Source of the DNA: Mytilus edulis
Taxonomy: Eukaryota; Mollusca; Bivalvia; Mytilida; Mytilidae
Length of the DNA stretch: 64,000 bases
Reading direction: 5' to 3'
NCBI RefSeq assembly: GCF_963676685.1
Contig: NC_092345.1
Span: 27,117,585 to 27,181,584, forward strand
The notes under the pieces were generated by a model, which was not told the DNA's origin, ran no database searches, and saw only the letters and a list, made by a program, of their open reading frames with translations. Of the stretch, positions 22,410 through 33,044 are shown piece by piece; the stretch's first letter is position 1, and the number at the start of each line of letters is the position of its first letter. Position numbers and translations under genes: made by a program.

Positions 22410-23595
22410 GTTAGTATAAATTTATTTATTAACAATTTTACATTTAATTTATCCTTCCAACTCCTTGATTCGTAAGTAGGAAGACGAAACGCGCGTCTAG
22501 TTTACTTAATTAGAAATATGCTATCTTTGATTGGTTTTAAATGCCAGAAAATTAAAGCACAATACAAGTTATATATTTTTATGACAAAAATGTACTTCAT
22601 ATAATATAGCGAACTCCGAAACAGAGGTTACGTCCTCTTTACTCCGCTACGTTTGATAGTTGAGCGAAGCAACGTCACCACTGTTTCGGAGTTTGATGAT
22701 ATGGTTTTGTTGCTGTTACATTGATGATTACGCCATAATTTCTTTTTATACATATATATGCATACTGTTTTAAGAAAACTATTGTTTCAAAACAACTCTC
22801 GATAAGGCACTGTGTGATTTAGTATTAAAGACACCTTTCAAAACCAAACGTTTTGTATTCGCAACCAATTTGATGAGAATACGGATTTTAGAAATGTGCA
22901 GGTGCGTGTTTGTCATTTAGTTAGTCTAAATACATCAAGTAGTCAAGTTATATGTGTGGTTTAATCGTTTGTTGAATCAAATCAATATTTGTTTTACTGG
23001 GATACATTGTGCTATAACTACACAAATCAAGATTAAAAAAGTGATAAATTGGCATTAATAATCTTGAGATAATGAAAATGGTTTTAATGAACTAATGTTA
23101 TTCCGCACATTTTGTTATTTGCATGCCACTTTGATTTTAATTATCTCAAAGAAATAGCGGTGTTTGATTGGTAAATTTGAAGTATGAAGTTTTGTTCTTT
23201 TTATTCGTTTTGGTCCTGTTAATATTATTTGGAAACGCCGTAGTATTTTGTTGACAGCAGCTGTTATGCCTGACTGAATTTCCAAGGTACCTAGATAGGT
23301 TTACAAGAATATGTGAATATTTAATCTCGTTCTTATACCTTTTTAAAAAGTATTAACAAAATACGAAACTCCAAAAAGGAGAGCCCATAAAATATGACAT
23401 AACCAAAAGTTAGGAATTATCAACTAACGGAACGAATGGAAACCAACTGTCATAATCAGGATTTGGTTCGGGCATTTCTCACAGTTAAACTCGGTTTTAC
23501 AGAGAGCTAAATCTGATTGTATAGTTAGTTAAACCAGTACTTATAACAAGCTAAAACTGATTTGAAGATACTTAAATTTACCCTTTTTTCTGTAG
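22410..23595 (+). other. Intron of the EF-hand gene
   Basis: A GTTAGT...TGTAG intron of 1186 nt. It holds a family E core scrap (22479-22500), a foldback with 13-bp perfect ends (22612-22624/22681-22693, 'aactccgaaacag') and a family I fragment (about 23355-23525). Confidence 0.8.
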
Positions 23596-23746
23596 GAATG
23601 GAATGATGGAACAGTTTGAGTTCACAACAGCATTGGAACAGAGGCAAATAACAGACAACGCGACTGTGTTTCATCACTGGTCAATCATGGACGAAGACAA
23701 AGATGGAATTATTAGTCTTGAAGAATTTGACAGAGAAAAGTTATAA
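23596..23746 (+). CDS. Secreted Cys-rich EF-hand protein, coding exon 2
   Basis: Terminal coding exon after acceptor 'ttttttctgtag'. The split codon AA|G gives Lys and completes EF-hand loop 1 (D-I-N-K-N-G-M-M-E-Q-F-E, with ligand positions 1, 3, 5 and 12 filled and Gly at 6). EF-hand loop 2 is canonical: D-E-D-K-D-G-I-I-S-L-E-E followed by Phe. The frame ends FDREKL and TAA (23744-23746). Two paired EF-hands at the C-terminus of a secreted Cys-rich protein explain the whole ORF. Both loops look competent for calcium binding. Confidence 0.9.
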
Positions 23747-23813
23747 CTAGCATGGAACATATTTCTGTATATGTACTTATATGTTTCTCTATAATGTATA
23801 AGTAGATATGAAA

Positions 23814-23839
23814 AATAAAGTATTCACTTTTGAAATAAA
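23814..23839 (+). terminator. Polyadenylation signals of the EF-hand gene
   Basis: Two AATAAA hexamers (23814-23819 and 23834-23839) lie 68 and 88 nt after the stop codon, a normal spacing for a short 3' UTR. Confidence 0.75.
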
Positions 23840-24200
23840 ATGAAACAAAAAATTGCAATTCTTTGTTAATGTTATTAGTAAATCATTAGCTTTTACTCTT
23901 ATTGAATACTAAAAAAATTGCTGAATATATCCTGATATTTGAGATTAAGTACTACTTGGTGCATATATTATACATGTTTATCTATTTTTTTTTTTTATTA
24001 AGATTTAATGTAATATCATTTCGTAACTCAACTTTCATCGTTGGTTAATAACACAATGCTATCCGAAAAGGGTGAAAGAGTCACATAAAATCAATTATAC
24101 CGAGGCCAAAACGAACGATAACTACGAAAAAAACATAATTCACAAAAACTAAATGGGTATCAGTTCCTGCTCTACTCTGACACACGTCGTGTTACTCTCG

Positions 24201-24796
24201 TTAAGGTTCATCATAACCTTTTGGCTAAAATGGCCGTATTTACACCCCAAATTTTACTATGAGTACAGACTAACCTATACACCTGCAACAGTTTTAAAGG
24301 ATGGCAGGAACTAGATATATAAATTTTAAGTGCATTTTATGTTTCAGAAAATTATAAACTTTTCTAGATTTTGCTATCCATTTTTTTCGTCCCTGCAGAA
24401 GGTGCAAAAATTAACTAAGTAGTGAAAACGATTGAGAAGCACCCCTCATATAATCAATGTTGTGAGTAGTATTGATTTAAATGGACAATAGATGGACAAT
24501 AGACACATGTAAACAATAGGTGATTTAACAGGTTTAAACTGTGTAACTGAGTGGACCGTATCAAATGAAACTCGGGTGTTTGTTTATTTTGCTATCTTCT
24601 GCAGACTGGAAAAAAATGAACATCAAAATCCAGGTAAGTTTTTAATTCTCTGAAACGTAGACTTCATATAACTTTTATATATCTAGTTCCTGCCATGCCT
24701 TAAAACTTTCCTGGATGTACCAGTTTGTCTGTACTCATAGTAATTTTGGAGGTGTAAACACGGCCATATTTTTCAATTTCTTATGATGAACCTTAA
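24201..24796. mobile_element. Long foldback element with arms of about 155 bp
   Basis: The ends 'ttaaggttcatcataa' (24201-24216) and 'ttatgatgaaccttaa' (24781-24796) are perfect inverted repeats. Inner blocks also pair: 'ggccgtatttacacc' with 'ggtgtaaacacggcc', 'ctatgagtacagact' with 'gtctgtactcatag', and 'ggcaggaactagatatata' with its reverse near 24685. The central part is not repeated. No transposase ORF. Confidence 0.8.
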
Positions 24797-24841
24797 ACTC
24801 GTGTAATTAGTCGTTTCACATGATAAGCCATTATAAAATGA

Positions 24842-25149
24842 CAATAGACCACTTTCGAGTTCATCCATCACCGGAAAAAACTTGTCAATTATACGCGCCT
24901 TTATGACGTCATTTACCAGATAGATGGTTGTTCAGTAGGTACTTAATGACAATTCCCTAATGACAGCAATGCTGATTGTCAATTTTGAGAATTCAATTTG
25001 CCGAATAATTCGTACAATATAGAATTATAGTTTTCCAACCACTCGCTCAACATTGGAACGGAAGTGACGACGCCCCTAAACGCACAAATGACGTTCACTA
25101 AAACCAGAGTTTTTGACGGAAATGCATCGAACTCGAAAGTTGTCTATTG
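24842..25149 (+). mobile_element. MITE family G, copy 1
   Basis: The ends CAATAGACCACTTTCGAGTTC and, at the right, its near-complement ending GTTGTCTATTG form the terminal inverted repeats. The interior carries TGACGTCA ('tttatgacgtcatttacca') and 'cactcgctcaacattggaac'. It lacks the roughly 85-bp segment present in copy 2 between 'tttacca' and 'taggtactta'. Confidence 0.85.
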
Positions 25150-25218
25150 CCTTTTGTGATACCAGACGTAATTGCCATATCCATCGTACAAACGAATTCT
25201 CTAACCGTAACACTTTGA

Positions 25219-25530
25219 TATAGGTGTTTCACAGGTGATATCGGATATGTTCCTCATGTCGAAACCACAATCTACCTCCCCCTTCCTTTTTCACGAATGT
25301 GACCTACCGAATTGGACTATTTACCGGGTTTGTAATAGAATGAACAACACCACGGGGGCAACATGTGGAGCAGAATCTGCTTACCCTTCCGGAGAACACC
25401 AGATATCACGTTCTAGTTTTGGTGGTGGTTGTCTTTAGTTTTTTTTATGTTGTTCATGTCTTGTGTACTTTTATTTGTCTGTTTGTTTGCGATCTGTGAG
25501 TTTGACTGTCCCTCTGGTATCTTCCCCCCT
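25219..25530 (+). repeat. Family D copy with reverse-transcriptase tail scrap
   Basis: It starts in the coding tail 'gatatcggatatgttcctcatgtcg' (SDMFLMS; the stop is mutated to sense here) and continues 'ggagcagaatctgcttaccc', 'ggtggttgtctttagtt' and 'gactgtccctctggtatctt'. It parallels 47460-47815. The ORF 25235-25438 is within it. Confidence 0.7.
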
Positions 25531-26060
25531 CATCTTTTGAGTTAATCGAATGTGAAACTTTAAAATATAAACAAGGTTTACCCGTCTACGGGACAAATTT
25601 GCAATTATGCCAAGTGCAAAAGTTGTCACCTTAATTTTTGAAGTTAAGTTGGTATTGGTTCCCTGATATTTGTCCTACAAATTTTTGGCTCAAGTACTAC
25701 TGTTGAAAAAGTTATGCATCTTATATAATCATTAGAAGAAAAATTCCAAAGGATAAACAAGACGGTGAAAAATAGCACTGTCATTGAGAAAATGAATGAA
25801 AAGCAAGAAATACGGAAAAAAATCAAGCGATAACGAATAAATTAAATAGAAACTATTAAATGTTTGCCATGTCAGAACATAAAAAAGGATCGCTTCACAA
25901 ATTATTTTCAAAAACAATGTCTTGCTAATAATTTGAATATGCAAATTAAATGTAAAAACTGTCTGTTATCTTGTAAATATTTTAGTTGTGCAATATTACC
26001 GACACGATGAGACTGCAAGGACTACTATCTTTTACTATCTGGTTTAACTGATGCATAAAA
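25531..26060. other. No gene recognised
   Basis: AT-rich sequence. ORFs 25644-25826 and 25732-25944 (minus) have no supporting features. Confidence 0.45.
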
Positions 26061-26215
26061 TTGAGAATGGAAATGGGGAATGTGTCAAAGAGACAACAAC
26101 CCGACCATAGAAAAAACAACAGCAGAAGGTCACTAACAGGTCTTCAATGTAGCGAAACATTCCCGCACCCGGAGGCGTCCTTCAGCTGGCCCCTAAACAA
26201 ATATATACTAGTTCA
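26061..26215 (+). repeat. Family C copy
   Basis: 'attgagaatggaaatggggaa' through 'acaacccgaccatagaaaaa', 'gcagaaggtcactaacaggtc' and 'ccggaggcgtccttcagctggcc'. Nearly identical in layout to 41925-42050 and 61272-61420. Confidence 0.8.
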
Positions 26216-26416
26216 GTGATAATGAATACAATGTATGCAAGGTGTTAAGTTTTGCAGTACTCCATGTTAATATTATAAATAAATCAAGGAATAGGCTACT
26301 TGCCAATTTCCGTAGTTGACCCTAAAAAAGTTGTCTCCCTTATGACTGACATTAATTTATATTTACAATGGAGAGCTAGCAGAAAGAGCAAATCTACCTG
26401 TGCGTAATTTATGAAT

Positions 26417-26796
26417 CAATAGACCACTTTCGAGTTCATCCGTCACATGAAAAAAAAAACTCGTCAACTATGCGCGTCTTTATGACGTCATTTACCATAT
26501 AGAGGGGATCACCTGTATCCCTGCACTATTTACGTTTATCACGCGATTGTGCAGGATAAACTAGAAATAATGTTTGTTTTGTAGGTACTTAATCACAATT
26601 CCCTAATGACAGCAGTGTGGAAAGACAATTATGAGAATTCAATTTGCCGAATTATTCCTGCAATATAGCTTTATATAGTTTTCCAACCACTCACTCACCG
26701 TTGGAACTTAAGTGACGACGCCCCTAAACTCACGAATGATGTTCACTAAAACCAAAGTTTTCGACGGAAATGCATCTAACTCGAAAGTTGTCTATT
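26417..26796 (+). mobile_element. MITE family G, copy 2 (longest)
   Basis: Same terminal repeats and orientation as copy 1, with TGACGTCA near 26482. It has an additional segment ('cctgtatccctgcactattt', 'gtgcaggataaactagaaat') that is also present, in reverse, in copy 3, so copy 1 is probably a deletion derivative. Confidence 0.85.
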
Positions 26797-27250
26797 AAAA
26801 AAAATGAAATTCGGCGCGTCAACTTTATGAACATCTTCCATCAACTATCGTATTACATGACATTTTGCTTCATTTTAAAATAGTTTCTGCCAAGTAGAAC
26901 ATTGGAAAGCAACTTTCAAATATAGAATATATAGTTCTTGAGCAGCAGATGTAAGATTCATTAAAAAGGCATTTCACCTATAAATAGTTGATGTTTTATG
27001 ACCATGTTTACATTTATAAAGATTAAGTCACGAAATACTTTTTTATCATAGGAAAAAACATTTTTTTTTAACTCAATTAGGACCCTAATGAAAGAGCCAA
27101 AAAATAAAAAAAATAGAAGTTTTAAATGGTTAATTACATCGTATTATAGTGTAATCCCGGAAATTCCAATTTTCAAGACAATTAAAACAAAACTATTGAA
27201 CATTTTAAAAAACCTTTATAGCCCTATTTTTAAGATAACCAGTGGGTATA
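26797..27250. other. No gene recognised
   Basis: AT-rich sequence between repeats. Confidence 0.45.
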
Positions 27251-27251
27251 C

Positions 27252-27400
27252 GAGAAGATGAAAAGATACCAGAGGGACATTCCAACTAATAGATCGAAAA
27301 AAAAACAGACAAAGCCATGGCTGTAAAAAAAAATACAAAACATACATAAAATAGTACACAAGCCACAACAGAGATAACTATAGATTCAACAAAACGAACC
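27252..27400 (-). repeat. Family D fragment, reversed
   Basis: 'agataccagagggacattcc', 'aaacagacaaagccatggctg' and 'gtacacaagccacaac' are the reverse complement of the family D 3' half at 27800-27930. Confidence 0.65.
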
Positions 27401-27689
27401 CAACCGAACTTGAATTTGATTTGGCAAACTATATATACATTTCCCTGCTGTATTGCATAACTTTAAACCTAACCATTTAAACTGGTAAACCGAATTTGAA
27501 TTAAAACAGTAATTTTGATCTAAAAAAAAATAGATTAAGATTTAAGAATTAAATCAATTTAGTAAATTTAAAGTATATTCCGCTGAATAAGCATTAACTT
27601 TTCTGTATTTTTTATTATACGAGCGCCTTACTTTTAATCTCATATTTTCCTTAATGGTTCTCATGCTTTTATTTGATATTAACTTGCAT

Positions 27690-27935
27690 GCTTTTCGTGA
27701 TTTGCTCATTGTGTAATTTACATGTGGAGCAGGATCTGCTTACCCTTCCGGAGCACCTGAGATCACCCCTAGTTTTTGGTGGGGTTCGTGTTGTTTATTC
27801 TTTAGTTTTCTATGTTGTGTCGTGTGTACTATTGTTTTTCTGTTTGTCTTTTTTATTTTTAGCCATGGCGTTGTCATTTTGTTTTAGATTTATGAGTTTG
27901 ACTGTCCCTTTGGTATCTTTCGTCCCTCTTTTAAA
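27690..27935 (+). repeat. Family D fragment
   Basis: 'gtggagcaggatctgcttac', 'ccttccggagcacctgagatc', 'tttggtggggttcgtgttg', 'gccatggcgttgtcattttg' and 'gactgtccctttggtatctt' in the standard order. The 89-codon ORF at 27673-27942 is a reading frame of this repeat. Confidence 0.75.
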
Positions 27936-27959
27936 CGAATGAACAAAAAAAAACATCAT

Positions 27960-28433
27960 ATCCAAACCCTGAGAATATTTGTGTCCGCTGTTTATTGTGT
28001 ATTTTCCTATATTGACAAAAGATTTGACAGAATGTAAACGGAATATATTGTTTGGCTGACTTTATCACAATTAGCGTCTGGTAGCCCAGTAACCATTTGT
28101 CTTTGATGTTTTCACCTTGGACATTATTGAAACATTATCGATGAATGCAAATTCTATTTCTGGTTGATATATTATAGTTGAACTATCCTAATGAATCCAT
28201 GACAAAAAATGACAAAATGTAAACCTACCTATTTGTTGCTTTTTTTTTATTATGACAATTTGATAGATTGTTTTTAAATTTGTTTATAGCGAACGCAATC
28301 TGGAATCATTCAAAATATGAGTAATTTCAATTAATTGAGGTTTCTATTATACATGAACATTGGACAAAAGTGAGTTTCCATTTCAAAAATGACATATCAT
28401 TTTAACTAAAATCAATATTTTTTAAAATGTTTT
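27960..28433. other. No gene recognised
   Basis: AT-rich sequence between repeats. Confidence 0.45.
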
Positions 28434-28859
28434 AAGCCCAAGTCACACTGTCACTTTTCAACAGCTACGTTTTACTACGTTTTAAAAGCGTAGCTAAACG
28501 GGAATAAACGTAACAAAACGTATCGAAACGTAGTGATCCTTTGTTCAAAACGGGACATGCCCCGTATGTTTTGAAAATTCAACAACGAACGGAGCGAAAA
28601 TGGAAATAAAGTAGAAACCTAGCAAATACGTATCAAAGTCTAGCGGAACATAACAAAACGTATTTACTACGTATCGAAACGTATCAATGCGTGGTAGAAA
28701 TTGGGTCTACACGTACTATTACGTAGCAAAACTTGATGAGAACGTAGCACAAACCTATAGCTACTCTAACTTTCAAAATAACGGGACATTTTTATTCAAA
28801 ACGTAGTTGAAACGTAGAATTTTAAAACGGAATAAAACGTGACAGTGTGACTCGGGCTT
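28434..28859. mobile_element. TIR element with reiterated ACGTAG/AAACG motifs
   Basis: The left end 'aagcccaagtcacactgtc' and the right end 'gacagtgtgactcgggctt' are inverted repeats of about 21 bp with one mismatch. The interior (28450-28835) is full of variants of 'aaacgtag' and 'acgtatcgaaacg' in both orientations, making it partly self-complementary. No ORF of note; a non-autonomous DNA element by structure. Confidence 0.85.
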
Positions 28860-29064
28860 TATGAAAATCACTTATAAAGTAACTTAGTATTATTTTAATT
28901 TTTTTTAAATTTCGATTTTAGTAGAAATAATCAGACATACTGAGTGGGAATTAACTTTTGTCCATTGTACACAAATATCAAATCGCTGAATTCACATCTG
29001 TTGGTTTTATTTAAATATTTTATAATAAATATTCGGTATTAGCTAATACTAACAATGAACACTT

Positions 29065-30020
29065 CCCTTTCCTAGATCTTGCTATCTTTATCAATAACGG
29101 GACGCTTCGTACCAAAATTTATGATAAAAGAGAAGAGTTGTCAACACCTTTTATAATTTTTTAGATGGTGACATTCCCTCGTCATCAACTTATGGTGTTT
29201 ATATATCCCAACTTGTTCTATTTTCTATTCGCTCGTGTATGTTTCGATGTATTTTATTCAAATGGAAGAAATCTGTGTTTTACTATAAAAAAAATATTAC
29301 ACCAATGTTTTCGATATCACAAACTAGTTAAACATTTAATAAATTTTATCATCAGTGCAAAGACAACATTTGTAAATATAAACCAACATGCAGACATCTA
29401 ATAATATGTTCATGTAATTCACATCCAATTTTTAAGGCAATATTCTTTACAAAGCACAAAATTGCGGCATTCATTCAAAACCTAACCAAACCTTTAAACA
29501 GACTTTTTCAGAAGGGATATAGTAACGATACTGTTGTCATAGCATTACGGATTGCAAATTTTGGTATTAATATTGATTCATTCAAGGATATTTGCATCGG
29601 AAATATATACATCAATTTTAAAACCAGTTTTTGGCATGATACGGGTTATGTTTTTCTCATATATTTTATGATGGTAGGATACTTAAGCCACGACTGAAGG
29701 GATTATGCTTGATTGTCATATGATGAAGACATAATCTTCAATCAGTTTAATTGAGGCCTGGAGCTGGCATTTCAGAAACTGTTAGTAGTCCTTTGTTTAA
29801 CTTATTAATCATTGTCATTTTGCTCAGTTTCTCCTATCCTGACATCGGACTTAGACTCTTTTAAACTGAGTGTTACTGTGCGTATTGGTGTTTGTATGAT
29901 TATACTTCATTGGCTAGATGTATCGGTGGAGGATGGACATCTAACAAAACAAGTTTAACACCGCCGCATTGTTGCGACTATCCAAAGTCATGAACCTCTC
30001 GCCTTTCTGAGTCTTGTAGG
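29065..30020 (+). pseudogene. Reverse-transcriptase retroelement remnant
   Basis: Conceptual translation across frames gives FLDLAIFINNGTLRTKIYDK, then a frame-shifted GVYIPNLF, then RNLCFTIKKILHQCFRYHKL, which matches the minus-strand remnant at 62.6 kb (PFLDLDIYITNGKLNTKIYD, RNLCITEKLLHQGFRYHKL). From about 29640 to 30020 it continues into a non-coding tail alignable with reversed 61500-61860 ('gagctggcatttcag', 'catcggacttagactctttt'). 5'-truncated, frameshifted and dead. Confidence 0.75.
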
Positions 30021-30049
30021 TTTTTCTAATAATACTAGTAGTTCATTTA

Positions 30050-30195
30050 TATGGTTTTGGTATGACAACGACGTCCACATTTTTATTGTGGGTCCAGCTG
30101 AGGCTGCGTTGAAGACCAATTGATGGCCTTTGGCTGTTATATACTCTTTGATCGTATTGTTGTCTATTTGACATATTCCGCATTGCAGTCAATAA
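30050..30195 (+). repeat. Family F fragment
   Basis: 'gctgaggctgcgttgaagac', 'ccaattgatggcctttggctg' and 'gttgtctatttgacatattcc' correspond to the family F/C 3' region. The 97-codon minus ORF at 30043-30336 is antisense to this repeat. Confidence 0.5.
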
Positions 30196-30502
30196 CGATT
30201 TATTCGGTCTCTGTTTATACTGTTTAGAAATTGTTATTTCCGCATACAAAACAACATGTTGAATTGTCAAGAACAATACATTAAATTGAAAAGAAATGAT
30301 AAGAAAAAATAACTTCAACTCAGAACAAGACTTCACGATTATTTTCAGTCTTTTCAGTTGTTGTTAGCACTATATTGCATTGATTGGTACACATGATGTT
30401 GGTAAGATAAAACAAAGAAGACTAATTGACACAAAAAAGACAAATTGTACGCAAACATATGAAAAATGAAATAACTCTTTCGTACACAAATCTTCAATTA
30501 AT

Positions 30503-30508
30503 TTTATT
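30503..30508 (-). terminator. AATAAA directly after the stop codon
   Basis: The hexamer starts at the base after the TAA of the 30.5-kb exon. It supports a transcript end here, although AT-rich sequence makes chance occurrence plausible. Confidence 0.35.
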
Positions 30509-30629
30509 TTATATTGTTGTACCACAGGACACCAAATTTGACGCACATTTACAGTATCCAATATCACTGATAATGTTCTGTGATCCAGAAGGAATGGCAG
30601 CATCGAATGAGCTGTTGCCTTTGGTTAAC
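30509..30629 (-). CDS. VWDE-like gene, candidate last exon
   Basis: Entry after acceptor 'gttctttacag' in phase 2, which fits the previous exon's phase-2 donor at 31988. It encodes LTKGNSSFDAAIPSG, then a Cys-rich end with YCKC and VSC, followed by GTTI and TAA (30509-30511). The N-S-x-F ... Y-C-x-C arrangement is what I expect just after a vWD-like segment in VWDE-type proteins. AATAAA follows the stop immediately (30503-30508). An alternative is splicing at G|GTACAA (exon end 30523, phase 1) into an unseen exon. Confidence 0.6.
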
Positions 30630-30879
30630 CTGTAAAGAACATATATGTGCCAGTCACTTAACATGCGAAACCAAGCAACTTGAACATACAAATATGCCCC
30701 TCAACAGAAAATACTATCAATAATAAAGCACGATGATCTATAATGAATAAGCGTATTATTTATTTTTTAATTAGTAGACATATACATTCATTTTTAAAAA
30801 AGTATCTAGCGTGTCTGTTCTCAATTAGCTCGAATCCATCTTATAAAAGTACTGTTCATTGCTCTTCCTTTCGTCTATC

Positions 30880-31146
30880 AGGGGTTCAAGTCATAAAACT
30901 TTGCTCAGTGCTCGGAGCACAAAAATCTTGCACGAAACATGAAATCCAGCATTTTGATTGGTTGATTTTAAAGTACGAGTACAAAAAACTAACTCGAAAG
31001 TTTTATGACTTCAAGACCTGGACTTTTACTTTCTGTTCTAAAATTAATATGTTAACCAATGAAAGCTCTGCCCCAAATACTTCTGACGTTCACAACAACA
31101 AATACCGAAGCTACCGAAACCATTTTCAGAACAGAAAGTAAAACTG
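30880..31146. repeat. Two tandem foldbacks
   Basis: 'ggttcaagtcataaaacttt' (near 30882) pairs with 'aaagttttatgacttcaag' (near 30996). 'cttttactttctgttct' (31023-31039) pairs with 'agaacagaaagtaaaactg' (31128-31146). The 132-codon plus ORF at 30743-31141 runs through both hairpins and is not called. The location is an intron of the minus-strand gene. Confidence 0.65.
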
Positions 31147-31649
31147 AGCATTGGCAGATGTCTGTTAGCTAGGCGTGTATATATGATCTATACTAAGTCA
31201 AATTGAATGTTAAATGCGCGTACACTATGTTTTTGGTTGATATATTCTATTTGTATTAAACTGCTGAGGTAACCCTAGTTTTACTGATGTTTATAGTTTG
31301 GTCTTATGTTGATAGGTTGTTACACCGTTCCGGATAAGGGAAGGGTATGTGCCTTCAAACTAGTTTAACCCCGCTACAGTCAGGAGCCTGTAATTCAGGT
31401 GGTTGTCGTTTATTATTTTGTACATTAATTAAGCAGGTTTTTTATGAATAGATTTACTCAGTATGTTTATTTAGTGTTTATGTCAAAATAAAATGTCGAA
31501 GAATCTTAATTGATTTTGGCTTCTATAGATCAGTTTCAAATTCATTAAATAATACGCTATATTTTCCCTTTTTTAAGGTCAAGTTATTCATTGTTATCGG
31601 TTACTGCTAAATTTGGTACAACTATATTGTTTGCTCTTTCGTCGAATTT

Positions 31650-31885
31650 TGTAAGGCTTGCTGGTTCAATTTGATTTTTTTGTGTTTTAACGCCATTTTT
31701 AAACACTGTTTTGCGGCTATTGCTTAGCGGACAGTTTTTATTGGTGAGGGACGCCGGAGTGCCCGGCGAAAACTGCCGACCTTCGATAGGAAAACTGACA
31801 ATCCTAGTCAATTAAGATTGGAGTCAAGTGCACTAGCATGAGCGGGTCTCGAACTCACGACCTTAGTGTTGACTGGCTAGTGATT
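31650..31885 (-). mobile_element. tRNA-derived SINE, probable
   Basis: On the minus strand the segment has a B-box-like 'gagttcgagacccgctc' downstream of 'actagccagtcaacacta', as in a decayed tRNA-derived head. It is followed by a GC-richer body ('gaaggtcggcagttttcgcc', 'gggcactccggcgtccctcacc') of the kind carried as a conserved central domain in several invertebrate SINEs, and then an AT-rich tail. I cannot name the SINE family with certainty. Confidence 0.55.
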
Positions 31886-31987
31886 TCATTATTTTTTTAT
31901 TTTAAATATTTCAATTTGAAAGTTTGTGCATTTTATGTAATTCTAAACTGTATTCATAGACATCATATAGTTGAACAAACCACCTAC

Positions 31988-32187
31988 GTCCATGTTTGCA
32001 AAAACGCCGACTTTTTTTGTCCTTTGCTGGACACATAACCAATACCAGGAATGTCTGACCAAGTTTCATTCCCACAAATTCCACCAGGAGGATTAAGATC
32101 TCTATTGATTATTGACAAAGTTACATTCATGTCCACATATGATCTGTTGATGTCCACTGTTATATTTGAACCAGTTAAAACTGTTAT
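31988..32187 (-). CDS. VWDE-like gene, vWD exon (GGICG)
   Basis: A 200-nt exon between acceptor 'attaactacag' and donor C|GTAGGT, phase 0 in and phase 2 out. Both fit the neighbouring exons (34355 and 30629). It encodes ITVLTGSNITVDINRSYVDM, then NPPGGICGNETW and finally a KSAFLQTW stretch. The G-G-I-C-G box stands where vWD domains have their T-x-G-L-C-G motif, and the preceding alternating hydrophobic strands fit that fold. There are three or more N-x-S/T sequons. It lacks an ATG and is invisible as a conventional ORF. Confidence 0.75.
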
Positions 32188-32654
32188 CTGTAGTTAATTG
32201 AAATGCAAAGTCATATGATACTTCATAAACATGAATATATCTCATATTAATTAATGGCAAACTTTTATTTTCAAACAAGTGTACATGTTCTTTCGTTTAG
32301 AAGAAAATCCCTTATCATATCGACATCTGTAGAAATGTAATACTATTGAAAAGTTTCGCGTAATGCAATTCTTATGCAATGATCTTAGCTACGAAACCTC
32401 TCATTAGAACATTGGCCACCGCACAGGGCAAGTGTGAGGGGGAAACTGTCATGTAACATGTGCAAGATAGTAAACATACGTGAACTGAAAGGTAATTAAT
32501 AGACTTTGATTCTTAAAAAACAAATTTAAAGCACCAAATATTTAAACAACTAGTTTGGAAAAGTTCAATTAACAAATGGGAACGCATGGTTATATAAACA
32601 CAAATAAATAAGCATCAATTGTTCTATAAATTAACCTTTTTCTCCTGCCCCATG

Positions 32655-32765
32655 ATTATGATTGATTAATTGATTGTTGGTTGCCTAACTTCCAGTGGCA
32701 AATATATTATGCATGTTCAGTCAGGATGAGAGCATATTAACAATAAATACAATATGGTAGGGCCA
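32655..32765 (+). repeat. Interspersed repeat shared with 42.7 kb
   Basis: 'attaattgattgttggttgc', 'ccagtggcaaatat' and 'tcatgcatgtt' style blocks recur at 42668-42780 in the same order. Confidence 0.6.
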
Positions 32766-33044
32766 TCATCAGATCCCGCCCAGCCAAAAAGCCTCCCCTT
32801 TTGCAAGGCTTTACTGCTGGTCGGATTAAGACTTGTGATAACTATACAACTATTCCCTAGTCCATGGTTATGTGTTGATTGTCTATCATTTTCACCAGCT
32901 AATAAACTTCGGTCACAAACTTAATTATCTTGCGATTAACAAACACTGAATAAAAAGTAGAATAAACTTTTATTGTCTTGATCGTTTCAACTCTATTTAA
33001 AAGTATGTAAGCATTCAATTCATTGTGCATTTTTATCTTAACTA

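Noticed and set aside
30043-30336. 97-codon minus ORF
   Set aside because: Antisense to a family F repeat and without splice context.
30743-31141. 132-codon plus-strand ORF
   Set aside because: It runs through two foldbacks whose arms create the sequence; no domain or splice support.
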